A stretch of 64,000 nucleotides of DNA from the NCBI GenBank assembly GCA_016715115.1, contig JADKBM010000004.1, forward strand, positions 248,001-312,000. Direction: 5' to 3'. The notes beneath the pieces were generated by a model. It searched no databases, had not been told where the DNA came from, and saw only the letters and a program-made list of their open reading frames with translations. The position numbers and the translations under genes are program-made. Shown one piece after another: positions 40,789-49,427 of this stretch (the first letter of the stretch is position 1; the number at the start of each line of letters is the position of its first letter). The stretch comes from Acidobacteriota bacterium (GTDB lineage: Bacteria > Acidobacteriota > Blastocatellia > Pyrinomonadales > Pyrinomonadaceae).

Positions 40789-41916
40789 ATGAAAGCCAAG
40801 CTCCTGACCCTGATCGTACTTTTTGTCGCCGTCTTCGCCGTCCGGGCCAACGACGGCGTTTTTTATGCTTCGGGCGGAACGCTCGTTCCGCTGCAGGAAA
40901 CGCGGATCGCGCTTCGCAAGGAGGTCCTGAAGTTCTATGTCGTCGATCACGGCTACGCCCGCGTCGAGGTCGATTTCGAGTTCTACAATCCGTCGGCCGC
41001 GCGAACGCTGACGGTCGGTTTCGTGACACCGCCTTCGGACGGCGATTTCGAGGAATCGAAGACCGGACATCCGTTCATCACCGAATTCACGGTCGATATC
41101 AACGGACGGACGATCCCGTATCGTATGAAACGGCTCGCGCAGACATCGTTCAAGAAAGGCAACATCAACGTCTCAGGCCGCGACTGGGTTTACTATTTCC
41201 AGGCGACCTTCAAGAAGGGCGTCAACAGGATTCGTCACACGTACCGTTTTCGGGGATCCGTAAGCGTTGAAATGCAGCGCGAATTCGATTATCAGATCAC
41301 GACGGGAAAGCGTTGGGCCAATCGTCGGATCGATGATTTCGAGCTCCAGATCCACCCGGACAATGGAATTTATATGATCATCGCTTCGTTCCAGAAGAAC
41401 GGAACGCCCGCCGGATGGAAGATCATCGGCGACGGAACGATGCCGGCCGAAACGCGCGGCCGATTCTCGGACGACGGACCGAAGATCCGTATGTTTCACC
41501 TGAACAGCGGCTATCTTCAGTTCAACGCGAAGAACTTCAAACCCGACAACGATCTGTTCTTCGGCGAGTACAACTGGCCGGCGGGCTGGACAAGTGTCTG
41601 GTGCGGATTCGGCCGGGAATGCGCGGAACGCGAATCGCTCGAAAAGGTCGCCCGCTACTTTCATATGAATCCGTATGACGGAATTCTTGACGAGGATTTT
41701 GAAGCGCTCTCCGCAAAAGAGGTCAAATTCGTGCGGAACTATTACTTCGCGCTTCGCGGACTGCCGTTTCGCGACCCTGAACTCCGCCGATTCTACGAGA
41801 GGTTCTTCTGGTATCGGCCGATCGAATCGTTGAAAACGACCGATGTCCGCCTCAGCAAGGCCGAAGACGCGTTTCTGCGGAAAGTCGCGGCGTTTGAGGA
41901 GAAACGCAAAAACTGA
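40789..41916 (+). CDS. YARHG-domain secreted protein
   Basis: 375 aa. AAGGAG precedes the ATG by ~14 bp. Signal peptide MKAKLLTLIVLFVAVFAVRA. The middle is beta-rich (LKFYVVDHGYARVEVDFEFY, DFELQIHPDNGIYMI), similar to DUF4424-like domains. The C-terminus has a YARHG domain: LSAKEVKFVRNYYFALRGLP, FRDPELRRFYERFFWYRP. YARHG domains are found in extracellular proteins and are thought to bind the wall or peptides. It lies 47 bp upstream of the M1 peptidase gene on the same strand, so co-transcription is likely. Confidence 0.8.
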   Translation: MKAKLLTLIVLFVAVFAVRANDGVFYASGGTLVPLQETRIALRKEVLKFYVVDHGYARVEVDFEFYNPSAARTLTVGFVTPPSDGDFEESKTGHPFITEFTVDINGRTIPYRMKRLAQTSFKKGNINVSGRDWVYYFQATFKKGVNRIRHTYRFRGSVSVEMQREFDYQITTGKRWANRRIDDFELQIHPDNGIYMIIASFQKNGTPAGWKIIGDGTMPAETRGRFSDDGPKIRMFHLNSGYLQFNAKNFKPDNDLFFGEYNWPAGWTSVWCGFGRECAERESLEKVARYFHMNPYDGILDEDFEALSAKEVKFVRNYYFALRGLPFRDPELRRFYERFFWYRPIESLKTTDVRLSKAEDAFLRKVAAFEEKRKN

Positions 41917-41963
41917 GCGCGAAGTTTGAATGAACGGACCGAACGATTTAACCTAGGTGCATT

Positions 41964-43826
41964 ATGAGAATTCGTGTTGCACTGCCGGTTATCCTTTTTT
42001 TGTTCGCAGCGGTCCTTGCGGCCCCGGCGCAGAAGTTCGCCGAAGACATCCATTCTTACGCCGAACCGAATGCGGTCCACGTGGTGAGCGTTGCTCTCGA
42101 TTGGACGGTTTCGTTCGAAGAAAAGTCGATCAAGGGTTCGGCGACGTTGACCATCGTCAGAACCGACCCGAACCGGCCGCTGATTCTCGACACCCGCGAC
42201 CTCAAGATCGAACGCGTCGAAACTTCGCCCGTATACTCGGGGGATTTTACCGGCACGACCTTTGAACTCGCGCCCGCCGACAAGATCCTCGGCTCGAAGC
42301 TGACGGTTCAACTCCCGGCGGTCGCCAAGCGTGTTCGCGTTTTCTATTCGACCAGTCCGACGGCGTCGGGACTGCAATGGCTTTCGCCCGAACAAACGGC
42401 GGGCAAGAAGCAGCCCTTTATGTTCTCTCAGGCGCAGGCAATCCACGCGCGGTCGTTCATCCCGATCCAGGACTCGCCGCAGATCCGTGTCACCTATTCG
42501 GCGCGTGTCAGGACGCCGCGGAATCTTCTCGCGGTGATGAGCGCCGCCGGAAACCGCCAGACAAAGGGCCGCAGCGGCGACTACGGCTTTTTGATGTCTC
42601 ACTCGGTGCCGCCGTATCTGATCGCGATCGCGGTCGGCGACCTCAGTTTCAAAAGCCTCGGGCCGCGCACCGGCGTCTACACGGAACCGTCGATGATCGC
42701 CAAGTCCGCTTACGAACTCGCCGACACCGAAAAGATGGTGACGGCGACCGAGAAGATCTATGGGCCGTATCGCTGGAAACGCTACGATCTGCTCGTGCTT
42801 CCGCCGAGTTTCCCGTTCGGCGGAATGGAAAACCCGATGCTGACCTTTGCGACGCCGACGATCCTCGCGGGCGACCGCAGTCTCGTCTCGCTCGTCGCGC
42901 ACGAACTCGCGCATTCGTGGTCGGGAAATCTCGTGACCAACGCGACGTGGCGCGATTTTTGGCTTAACGAGGGCTTCACGACGTATCTCGAACGCCGCAT
43001 CATCGAGGCCGTTTACGGCGAAAAGCGCCGCGAAATGGAGGCGATGCTCGGCAAACGGACGCTGCTTTCCGAACTTGCCGAACTGCCGCAGTCGGACCAG
43101 ATCCTGCATATCGATCTCGCCGGGCGCGACCCCGACGAGGGAATGACGAACGTCGCCTACGAAAAAGGCGCGCTATTTTTGAGATTTCTCGAAGAGAAGT
43201 TCGGACGTGCCGAGTTTGACCGCTTCGTCAAAGGTTATTTCGATGCGCACGCGTTCAAGTCGATCACGACCGAAACGTTCGCCGCGTATCTGGACAAGAA
43301 TCTGCTTTCGGTTCGGCCGGGAATCGTCTCGCGCGCGGACGCGGACGCTTGGATGACGCAGCCGGGCTTGCCTTCGAACGCGCCGGACCCGCAATCGGAG
43401 AGTTTCGCACGTGTTGCGGCGCAGGCGAACGAGTATCTTGCAGGAAAGCTCAAACTGAAAGCGATCGCCACCAAGGCCTGGACGACGCAAGAATGGCTTC
43501 AGTTTCTGAAGACGATGCCCTCGGATCTCGATTCGACGAAGATGGCCGAGCTCGACAAGGCGTTCGGATTCACGAAGATCGGCAACTCGGAGGTTTCGTT
43601 CCAGTGGTTGTTGATGTCGATCCGCAGCGACTATCGGCCCGCCGTCCCGCGTCTCGAGGAATTCCTGACAACGATCGGCCGCCGCAAATTCGTCCGTCCG
43701 CTGTACACCGAACTCGTCAAAACCCCGGGCGGACTGAAACTCGCTTGCTCGATCTATTCCAAGGCGCGTCCGGGTTATCATCCGATCACGCAATCGTCGG
43801 TCGATGCGATCGTTAAATGCAATTAG
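41964..43826 (+). CDS. Exported M1-family aminopeptidase
   Basis: 620 aa. Signal peptide MRIRVALPVILFLFAAVLAA. The exopeptidase motif is FGGMENPML, and the zinc site is H313-E-x-x-H317-x18-E336 (HELAHSW ... WLNEGFT). The C-terminal helical domain (about 450-610) resembles leukotriene A4 hydrolase/cold-active aminopeptidase enzymes, including a final arm that ends at 620. It removes N-terminal residues from peptides in the periplasm or medium, in line with a protein-degrading lifestyle shared with the tricorn-like proteases in this window. Confidence 0.93.
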   Translation: MRIRVALPVILFLFAAVLAAPAQKFAEDIHSYAEPNAVHVVSVALDWTVSFEEKSIKGSATLTIVRTDPNRPLILDTRDLKIERVETSPVYSGDFTGTTFELAPADKILGSKLTVQLPAVAKRVRVFYSTSPTASGLQWLSPEQTAGKKQPFMFSQAQAIHARSFIPIQDSPQIRVTYSARVRTPRNLLAVMSAAGNRQTKGRSGDYGFLMSHSVPPYLIAIAVGDLSFKSLGPRTGVYTEPSMIAKSAYELADTEKMVTATEKIYGPYRWKRYDLLVLPPSFPFGGMENPMLTFATPTILAGDRSLVSLVAHELAHSWSGNLVTNATWRDFWLNEGFTTYLERRIIEAVYGEKRREMEAMLGKRTLLSELAELPQSDQILHIDLAGRDPDEGMTNVAYEKGALFLRFLEEKFGRAEFDRFVKGYFDAHAFKSITTETFAAYLDKNLLSVRPGIVSRADADAWMTQPGLPSNAPDPQSESFARVAAQANEYLAGKLKLKAIATKAWTTQEWLQFLKTMPSDLDSTKMAELDKAFGFTKIGNSEVSFQWLLMSIRSDYRPAVPRLEEFLTTIGRRKFVRPLYTELVKTPGGLKLACSIYSKARPGYHPITQSSVDAIVKCN

Positions 43827-43831
43827 TCCCG

Positions 43832-43951
43832 CGTTTGGAGTTCGCTTGGAGTTCCGTCTTCAGGCGGCGTACGCTGAAGTAAGTTGTCTTGGGCCGAAGA
43901 CGGGCCGCCTGAAGGCGGAACTCCAAACGGAACTCCAAACGGAACTCCGAA
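43832..43951. repeat. REP-like family D copies in inverted orientation
   Basis: GGAGTTCCGTCTTCAGGCGG at 43849 faces GCCGCCTGAAGGCGGAACTC at 43906, followed by two more CGGAACTCCAAA units (11 bp period). Several palindromes lie between M1 and the next gene. Confidence 0.8.
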
Positions 43952-43992
43952 CGGCTCGCTTCCGTATTAGTTTTCCGGAGACCCATCTATCT

Positions 43993-44577
43993 ATGTATTG
44001 TCCAAGCTGCGGGTTAAACGACTCGAATTCCAATCAGTTTTGCCGCGCGTGCGGAACCAATCTGGCGCCGGTGCGGACGGCGGTCGAAAGAACCGACAAC
44101 GTGACGCAATCGGCGGTGACCGCGCGTGACGAGATCGGCCGCGCGATCGCCGCGCGAATCCGCCAGACGCAAACGGCAAAAGATTTGAAAGTAGTTGCCG
44201 AAGAGGTTCTGCCGGAGATCGAGAAGTTTCTCGAATCGCCGGAAGAGAAACGTCTCCGGCGGCTCCGGTCTGGAATCATAACGGGTTCGATCGGACTCGG
44301 TGTTGCGCTCGCGTTCGGAATCATCTCCGCGTTCCGGGACAAAGAGGAGTTTCTGATGCTCGCGGCGCTCGGGCTCGTTACGTTTTTCATCGGCCTGAGC
44401 TTTTTCATAAACGCGATGTTTGCCAGCATTCCGCGAAAATCGTTTGACGACCGATCGCCCGATGCCGATCGTCAAAGGGAGCTCGACGGAAACGCAAACG
44501 ATCTGGCTCTGCCCGAAGCGCGGCAGCAATTTGTTTCGGTCGTTGAAGACACGACCCGCAATCTGACCAAGCGCTGA
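43993..44577 (+). CDS. Zinc-ribbon membrane protein
   Basis: 194 aa from ATG 43993; the frame upstream is translated REP sequence. The N-terminal zinc ribbon is CPSCG ... FCRACG (C3, C6, C18, C21). A coiled, charged region (about 45-95) is followed by two membrane helices (about 97-115 and 122-142). Similar zinc_ribbon_2 proteins have unknown roles, often in envelope regulation. Its transcript ends at a strong convergent terminator. Confidence 0.8.
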   Translation: MYCPSCGLNDSNSNQFCRACGTNLAPVRTAVERTDNVTQSAVTARDEIGRAIAARIRQTQTAKDLKVVAEEVLPEIEKFLESPEEKRLRRLRSGIITGSIGLGVALAFGIISAFRDKEEFLMLAALGLVTFFIGLSFFINAMFASIPRKSFDDRSPDADRQRELDGNANDLALPEARQQFVSVVEDTTRNLTKR

Positions 44578-44580
44578 ACG

Positions 44581-44616
44581 AAAAAAAGCCTCCGGATCTC
44601 TCCGAAGGCTTTTTTC
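44581..44616. terminator. Bidirectional Rho-independent terminator
   Basis: AAAAAAAGCCTCCGGA pairs with TCCGAAGGCTTTTTTC around a TCTC loop. It lies between convergent genes (stops at 44577 and 44639) and has T-runs on both strands. Confidence 0.95.
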
Positions 44617-44638
44617 TTCAACGATTTCTCGTTAAATC

Positions 44639-44983
44639 CTACCAGCGCGAACCGCCGCCGCCGTAACCGCCGCGACCGCCGCCACCGCCACCGCGGTTTC
44701 CGCCGCCGCCACGATTTCCGCCGCCGCCGGCGTTTTCACGCGGCTTGGCTTCGTTGACGATCAGTTCACGACCGTCGATCTCTTTGCCGTTCATCACGGT
44801 GATCGCCTGACGGCCTTCTTCCTTGCTCGACATCTCGACAAACGCAAAGCCGCGCGAACGGCCGGTTTCACGATCTTCGATAACGTTGGTCGATTCGACC
44901 GTTCCCACTTCGCCGAACATTTTTTCAAGATCGCCGGCGGTCGTGTTGAACGACAGATTTCCTACGTAGAGTTTCATTGACAT
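44639..44983 (-). CDS. RRM-domain RNA-binding protein with Gly-rich tail
   Basis: 114 aa. One RRM (residues 3-80) with RNP2 LYVGNLSF and RNP1 RGFAFVEM, then a Gly/Arg tail of GGGGNRGG units. This is the cyanobacterial Rbp-like/cold-shock type that binds single-stranded RNA. The tail is encoded by GC-rich tandem codons. An upstream gap of over 1 kb gives it its own promoter. Likely induced by cold or translation stress, by analogy only. Confidence 0.95.
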   Translation of the reverse strand: MSMKLYVGNLSFNTTAGDLEKMFGEVGTVESTNVIEDRETGRSRGFAFVEMSSKEEGRQAITVMNGKEIDGRELIVNEAKPRENAGGGGNRGGGGNRGGGGGGRGGYGGGGSRW

Positions 44984-45387
44984 AATAATTTACCTTTTCC
45001 CCGGATCGGGGAACATCAAAAGAAGTGTCGAATCGAATTGGACTTCAAAGGAAAACGGTCAGCCTGCGAAGTATCGGGTTTCGGATGCTCAAACTTTCAA
45101 GAGCGACTTCTATAACTATGAACCAGCCTGCTCTCTCAAACTTATCCTAAAACCGTCTTAGACGAGCCATCAAAAATGATGCAAGAGAAGGATTAACATT
45201 TCAAGAATCCGCTATTTGCCCAGACAGTGCAAACGGCGTTTTACGTTTTCGTGATTTCCCACGGTTCGCGGAGTCAGTTTCCGATGATTTTTTTTTCAAT
45301 CGTTGATGGTATGGCGTTTACGGGCTCACCGCAGTTCCCCGTTCTTAGAGGAGCTGATCTCGATTCATATCGCCGCGATTAAGAGGG

Positions 45388-45491
45388 CCCTCAGCACCAA
45401 CTGCGGCGGTGGATGGTTGTATATTGGACGCCGGGTTTTCTGGCTCGAAAATTCATCGCAAACCAACCGCTACCGCAGTTGGTACTGACTG
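45388..45491. repeat. Inverted repeat family B, degenerate copy
   Basis: CACCAACTGCGGCGGTGGAT opposite CAACCGCTACCGCAGTTGGT and ending GTACTGAC. The arms match copies 1 and 2 in plan, with about a quarter of positions changed. Confidence 0.65.
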
Positions 45492-45545
45492 ATGCATCGA
45501 CAGCGCCGTCAACTCGCTGGGCAGTTGTGACATAGTCTCTGAAGA

Positions 45546-45683
45546 GTTACGCGTGTTACACACGCTTTGGAAGTCGGCGCGACAGCCACCACGTTCCGCT
45601 TCGCCTCACGTGGTGCTATCGCAAGTTCGCGTGCTCCGCACGCTTTAAGAAGCAAGTCAAACGGCTTCTTCCGACAGGCTTTA
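45546..45683. repeat. Inverted-repeat element family A, right half only
   Basis: TTACGCGTGTTACACACGCT, CACCACGTTCCGCTTCGCCT and CGTGGTGCTATCGCAAGTTC, closing with TTCCGACAGGCTTTAG: the order of the right arm of 1378-1663. Complements the left half at 14984. Confidence 0.8.
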
Positions 45684-46053
45684 GTGGCAATACATTCGAC
45701 GGTTTCGCGGTCGTTCAGACATCGGCACTTTTCTTGAATCAAAAGCGTTTGGGAGATTGGCCTCAGCAAAGAATATCCCGTTTCGTCGTTATTCGACCGA
45801 TCGCTTGACCGCGAGAAACGCCAGGCACCGTTCGCCTCTTCTTAACGCTTGCGCGAACCCCTCCGATTTGTCCTCTTGCGCGATTTTTCGAGTGTTTCGC
45901 TAACGATCGACCTCGTAGCGCGCAGTCGGTATTGAAACCGAACCTGTTGCCGAAACATTTTCTCGCCTAATACGCGATCGGAGGCGTCTAATCCTTCAGA
46001 ACGTTTGCGCCCTTCACGGCGAAAGGAATTTGGGTCCGACGAGGTAAACCGAT

Positions 46054-48036
46054 ATGAAAAGGAATAATTCATTGATTCATCAACTGACTGCATTGGCTCT
46101 GGTCGCGGCGCTCGCGGCGCCGCTCTTCGCCTTTGGCGCCGATACCAAAGGCAATAAGGTTAAATCACTCACCGAAGATCAGAAGATCCTCCACGTGTTG
46201 AACCGCCTCGGATTCGGAGCGCGCCCCGGCGATATCGAGAAAGTGAAAGCGTTGGGAATCAAGGCCTATATCGACAAGCAGTTGGACGCCGCCGCGATTC
46301 CCGATTCGATCGCCGATTCGAAGGTCAAGGGAATTGAGGTTTTCAATATGTCGACGGCCGAGATTTTCGCGAAGTATCCGAATCCGGGCGCGCTGCTTCG
46401 AATGCTCGATGGAAATCAGGCCAACCAGAACAACGCGGAGGAAATGAACGAACAGCAGCGCCGTGAACGTCAGCAGAAACTTCGCGATTATTACGTGAAA
46501 TACGATCTGAAGCCGGCCGCGCAGCTAGTTCCGCAGATCAGCGCGAATCGCGTCCTGCGCGCGGTTTACTCGGAACGTCAGCTTCAGGAAGTGATGGTCG
46601 ATTTCTGGCAGAACCACTTCAACGTCTTTGCCGGGAAGGCAGCCGTCCGCTGGTACATTCCGTCATACGAACGCGACGTCATCCGCAAAAACGCGCTCGG
46701 CAATTTCAAGGACCTCGTCGTCGGAACGGCACAGCATCCGGCGATGCTCTTTTACCTGGACAACTTCGAGAACGTTTCGCCGACCGCGAACGTCAATCAG
46801 CGCGGCGGACTGACGGAGCGTCAGCAAACTATGCTCCGAAACGGAAATCTGACGCCGCAGATGCGTCAGCGGATCAAACAGCGGACGGGCGCGACCGATG
46901 CCGAAATCGACGCCCGCATCAAGCAGATGCGTGACAACCCGAACCAACAGATGCCGCAGCAGCAAAGGCGCGGATTGAACGAAAACTACGCCCGCGAACT
47001 GATGGAGTTGCACACGCTCGGGGTCGACGGCGGCTATACGCAGCAGGACATTATCGAGGTCGCGAAGGCATTTACCGGTTGGACGATCGCCGATCCGCGC
47101 GGCTATAGGAGCGCTGCGGCGAACGAGATCAAAGGACAGGAAAACCGCAGATTGGAGAGGCTGCAACGGATGGCGGGAGTTCCCGACGATCTCGAGTCGG
47201 GCGAGTTCTATTTCAACGATCGCCTGCACGAAAAAGGTGCGAAAAACGTGCTCGGCCAAAAAATCGACAACGGCGGGATCAAGGATGGATTGAAGGTGAT
47301 CGACATCCTCGTCAGCCATCCTTCGACCGCCCGGTTCATCGCGAGGAAACTGGCCGTCAAGTTCGTCAGCGACAAGCCCGACGAGCAACTGGTCACCCGC
47401 GTCGCCAAAGCCTTTCAGGATTCGAACGGCGACATCAAAACGACGCTCAAGGCGCTTTTTAACGACCGCGAGTTTTTCGCCGCCGAAAACTATCGCGCCA
47501 AGATCAAGACGCCGTTCGAACTCGCGATCAGCGCAATCCGGACGATCGGCGCCGAAACAAACGGCAGCCCGGCGGTCGTTGCGATGCTCCAGAAACTCGG
47601 CGAGGTTCCCTACGGATATCAAGCGCCGACAGGCTATCCCGACACCGCCGAAGACTGGGTCAATACGGGCGCGCTGCTCGAACGGCTCAATTTTTCGGTC
47701 GCGCTGGCGAGCAATCGGATTCCCGGAACACGCGTAGATCTGAAACGGTTCGAATCCGTGTCGAAGACGACGATTCTTGAAAAGACGCTGGAAACGGTGC
47801 TCGACAGCGACGTGTCGGCGAGCACGAAACAGACTTTGATGAAACAGATCGAACAGCCTTTGCCGGACGTGAAAGCTCCGAACGAGATCGACGAAGAACT
47901 CGAGCTTTCGAATATGCGCGGCCAAGGGCAGGGGAACCGCAATCGCCAGACGCGTCTGCTGCCGCCGAGCGGGAACCCGGAAGTCTTCAAGATCGTCAGC
48001 CTCGTGCTCGGAACACCCGAGTTCCAGCGGCAGTAA
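46054..48036 (+). CDS. DUF1800 family exported protein
   Basis: 660 aa. Signal-like N-terminus (MKRNNSLIHQLTALALVAAL ... FAFGA). Family features: ILHVLNRLGFGARPGDIEKV, VMVDFWQNHFNVFAGK, GLNENYARELMELHTLGVDG and GYTQQDIIEVAKAFTGWTI, then KLAVKFVSDKPDEQ and YPDTAEDWVNTGALLERLNF. A Gln-rich insert lies at about 260-310. DUF1800 genes normally precede a DUF1501 (sulfatase-like) gene; here the next gene is an unrelated serine hydrolase after a terminator. Biochemical role unknown; assumed to act in the periplasm. Confidence 0.93.
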   Translation: MKRNNSLIHQLTALALVAALAAPLFAFGADTKGNKVKSLTEDQKILHVLNRLGFGARPGDIEKVKALGIKAYIDKQLDAAAIPDSIADSKVKGIEVFNMSTAEIFAKYPNPGALLRMLDGNQANQNNAEEMNEQQRRERQQKLRDYYVKYDLKPAAQLVPQISANRVLRAVYSERQLQEVMVDFWQNHFNVFAGKAAVRWYIPSYERDVIRKNALGNFKDLVVGTAQHPAMLFYLDNFENVSPTANVNQRGGLTERQQTMLRNGNLTPQMRQRIKQRTGATDAEIDARIKQMRDNPNQQMPQQQRRGLNENYARELMELHTLGVDGGYTQQDIIEVAKAFTGWTIADPRGYRSAAANEIKGQENRRLERLQRMAGVPDDLESGEFYFNDRLHEKGAKNVLGQKIDNGGIKDGLKVIDILVSHPSTARFIARKLAVKFVSDKPDEQLVTRVAKAFQDSNGDIKTTLKALFNDREFFAAENYRAKIKTPFELAISAIRTIGAETNGSPAVVAMLQKLGEVPYGYQAPTGYPDTAEDWVNTGALLERLNFSVALASNRIPGTRVDLKRFESVSKTTILEKTLETVLDSDVSASTKQTLMKQIEQPLPDVKAPNEIDEELELSNMRGQGQGNRNRQTRLLPPSGNPEVFKIVSLVLGTPEFQRQ

Positions 48037-48043
48037 GTTAAAC

Positions 48044-48090
48044 AGAGGGCGAGAAGCTTGAGAAGAAATCTTCGCTTCTTGCCCTCTTTT
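48044..48090 (+). terminator. Rho-independent terminator after the DUF1800 gene
   Basis: AGAGGGCGAGAAGC (48044-48057) pairs with GCTTCTTGCCCTCT (48074-48087), then TTTTCG. It ends 10 bp before the next start codon, so that gene must be read from a promoter within it or by read-through. Confidence 0.85.
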
Positions 48091-48100
48091 CGTATCAAAA

Positions 48101-49408
48101 ATGAACAAGATCTTGCTGTTAGTGACGGTGCTCGTGGCCGCGAACGTGGTGTCGGCGCAGCGTTCGCGCGTCTATTCGATCAGTCCGAACGCGGTTCAAA
48201 CTGGAGCGCAGAACCTGCCGATTGTCGTAAACGGTTCGAATTTCTCAAAGCGCTCGGTGGTTCGTTTGAACGGAGTTGACCTCGACACATATTTCGTCGC
48301 GTGGAACCGTCTGCGCGCCGTGGTCCCGGCGAATGTGGTCGCATCTGCCGGCAGCCTGCAGGTGTCGGTCGTCTCGAAAGGACGCCCGTCGAATTCGTTG
48401 AGCTTGAACGTATCAAACACGAGCGTCGGAAACTACGACTGGACCGCGCTCAGCGGAACGCTGCAAAGTCACGTTCCGTCGACCGTTCCCGGCTTGACGA
48501 TGATGATCTCGCGCCACGGGCGGGTGATCTATTCGCAGGCGTTCGGCAGTCAGACGGTCAACACGATCCTCCCGCTTGCTTCCGCGACCAAGATGCCGTC
48601 AATGACCGCGATAATGACGCTCGTTGATTCGGGTTTGCTGAACCTCGACGCTCCGGTCACGACCTACCTCAACGGTTTCGTGAACGTACCCGCGGACAAG
48701 GCGAATTTGACGATGCGGATGCTGATGAACCATACGTCGGGGCTTTCAGGAACCGCGGATGCGTCGTGCCTCGACGACCGCACCACGACGTTGCAGTTAT
48801 GCGCGCAGCAGATCCTCAATTTACCGCTGTCGTACACGCCCGGAACAAGATTCGATTACGGCGGCAATTCGATGCAGCTTGCCGGCTACGTCGCCGAGGT
48901 CATCGCCGGGCAGAGCTGGAACCAGTTTTTCGCGCAAAAAGTTGGCAATCCGCTCGGACTGACTCGATACACCTACACGAACACCCAGAATCCGCGCGTT
49001 CCCGGCGGCGCGTTCTCGGACGTTTCGGATTACACCCGGATCCTGCAGATGTATCTCGCAAACGGCACATTCGGCGTCAATCGAATCATCGCGAACGGCA
49101 CTTACTACGAAATGCAGACCGATCAGCGGCGCGGGCTGACGGCGCTCAACAATCCGGGCGGAAATCGTTTGACCGGCTATAGTTACGGCTGGTGGCACAG
49201 CGATCCGGCATATCTTCGCAGCCAGCCGGCGCCGACCACGCCGGGTCCCGAACTCAGCGACCAGGGCGCGTTCGGATGCACGCCATGGATCGATTTCGAG
49301 CACAATTATACGGCGATCATCCTCGTCAACAGCAACGTCCCGACGGCGACTGTGATCTGGAACGATGTCCGACCGCTGTTCGTCGCGCAAATGCAAAATA
49401 ATCCGTGA
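48101..49408 (+). CDS. Secreted beta-lactamase-fold serine hydrolase with IPT/TIG N-domain
   Basis: 435 aa. Signal peptide MNKILLLVTVLVAANVVSAQ. Residues about 24-107 form an IPT/TIG immunoglobulin-like domain (SPNAVQTGAQNLPIVVNGSN). The catalytic domain has S-x-x-K in LASATKMPSM, MRMLMNHTSGLSG, and a Tyr box FDYGGNSMQLAG where class C enzymes have YSN. The third, HxG-like, box probably lies at GAFGCTPWID. The family (beta-lactamase/EstB/PBP4*-like) contains esterases and D-amino peptidases; the substrate cannot be read from sequence. Confidence 0.88.
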   Translation: MNKILLLVTVLVAANVVSAQRSRVYSISPNAVQTGAQNLPIVVNGSNFSKRSVVRLNGVDLDTYFVAWNRLRAVVPANVVASAGSLQVSVVSKGRPSNSLSLNVSNTSVGNYDWTALSGTLQSHVPSTVPGLTMMISRHGRVIYSQAFGSQTVNTILPLASATKMPSMTAIMTLVDSGLLNLDAPVTTYLNGFVNVPADKANLTMRMLMNHTSGLSGTADASCLDDRTTTLQLCAQQILNLPLSYTPGTRFDYGGNSMQLAGYVAEVIAGQSWNQFFAQKVGNPLGLTRYTYTNTQNPRVPGGAFSDVSDYTRILQMYLANGTFGVNRIIANGTYYEMQTDQRRGLTALNNPGGNRLTGYSYGWWHSDPAYLRSQPAPTTPGPELSDQGAFGCTPWIDFEHNYTAIILVNSNVPTATVIWNDVRPLFVAQMQNNP

Positions 49409-49427
49409 GTTAGGAGTTCCGTCGGGA

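Larger units (their letters stand above)
44984..46053. other. Long intergenic region with degenerate repeats
   Basis: 1070 bp without a convincing gene. It contains a decayed family B inverted repeat (45388-45491) and a half family A repeat (45546-45683). The first 200 bp should hold the RRM gene promoter and leader; nothing specific is seen in 45100-45380 or 45700-46050. Confidence 0.55.

Noticed and set aside
45303..46093. Short ORFs at 45303-45488 and 45842-46093
   Set aside because: One crosses inverted repeat B and the other is an Arg-rich frame without start signal; no domain recognised.
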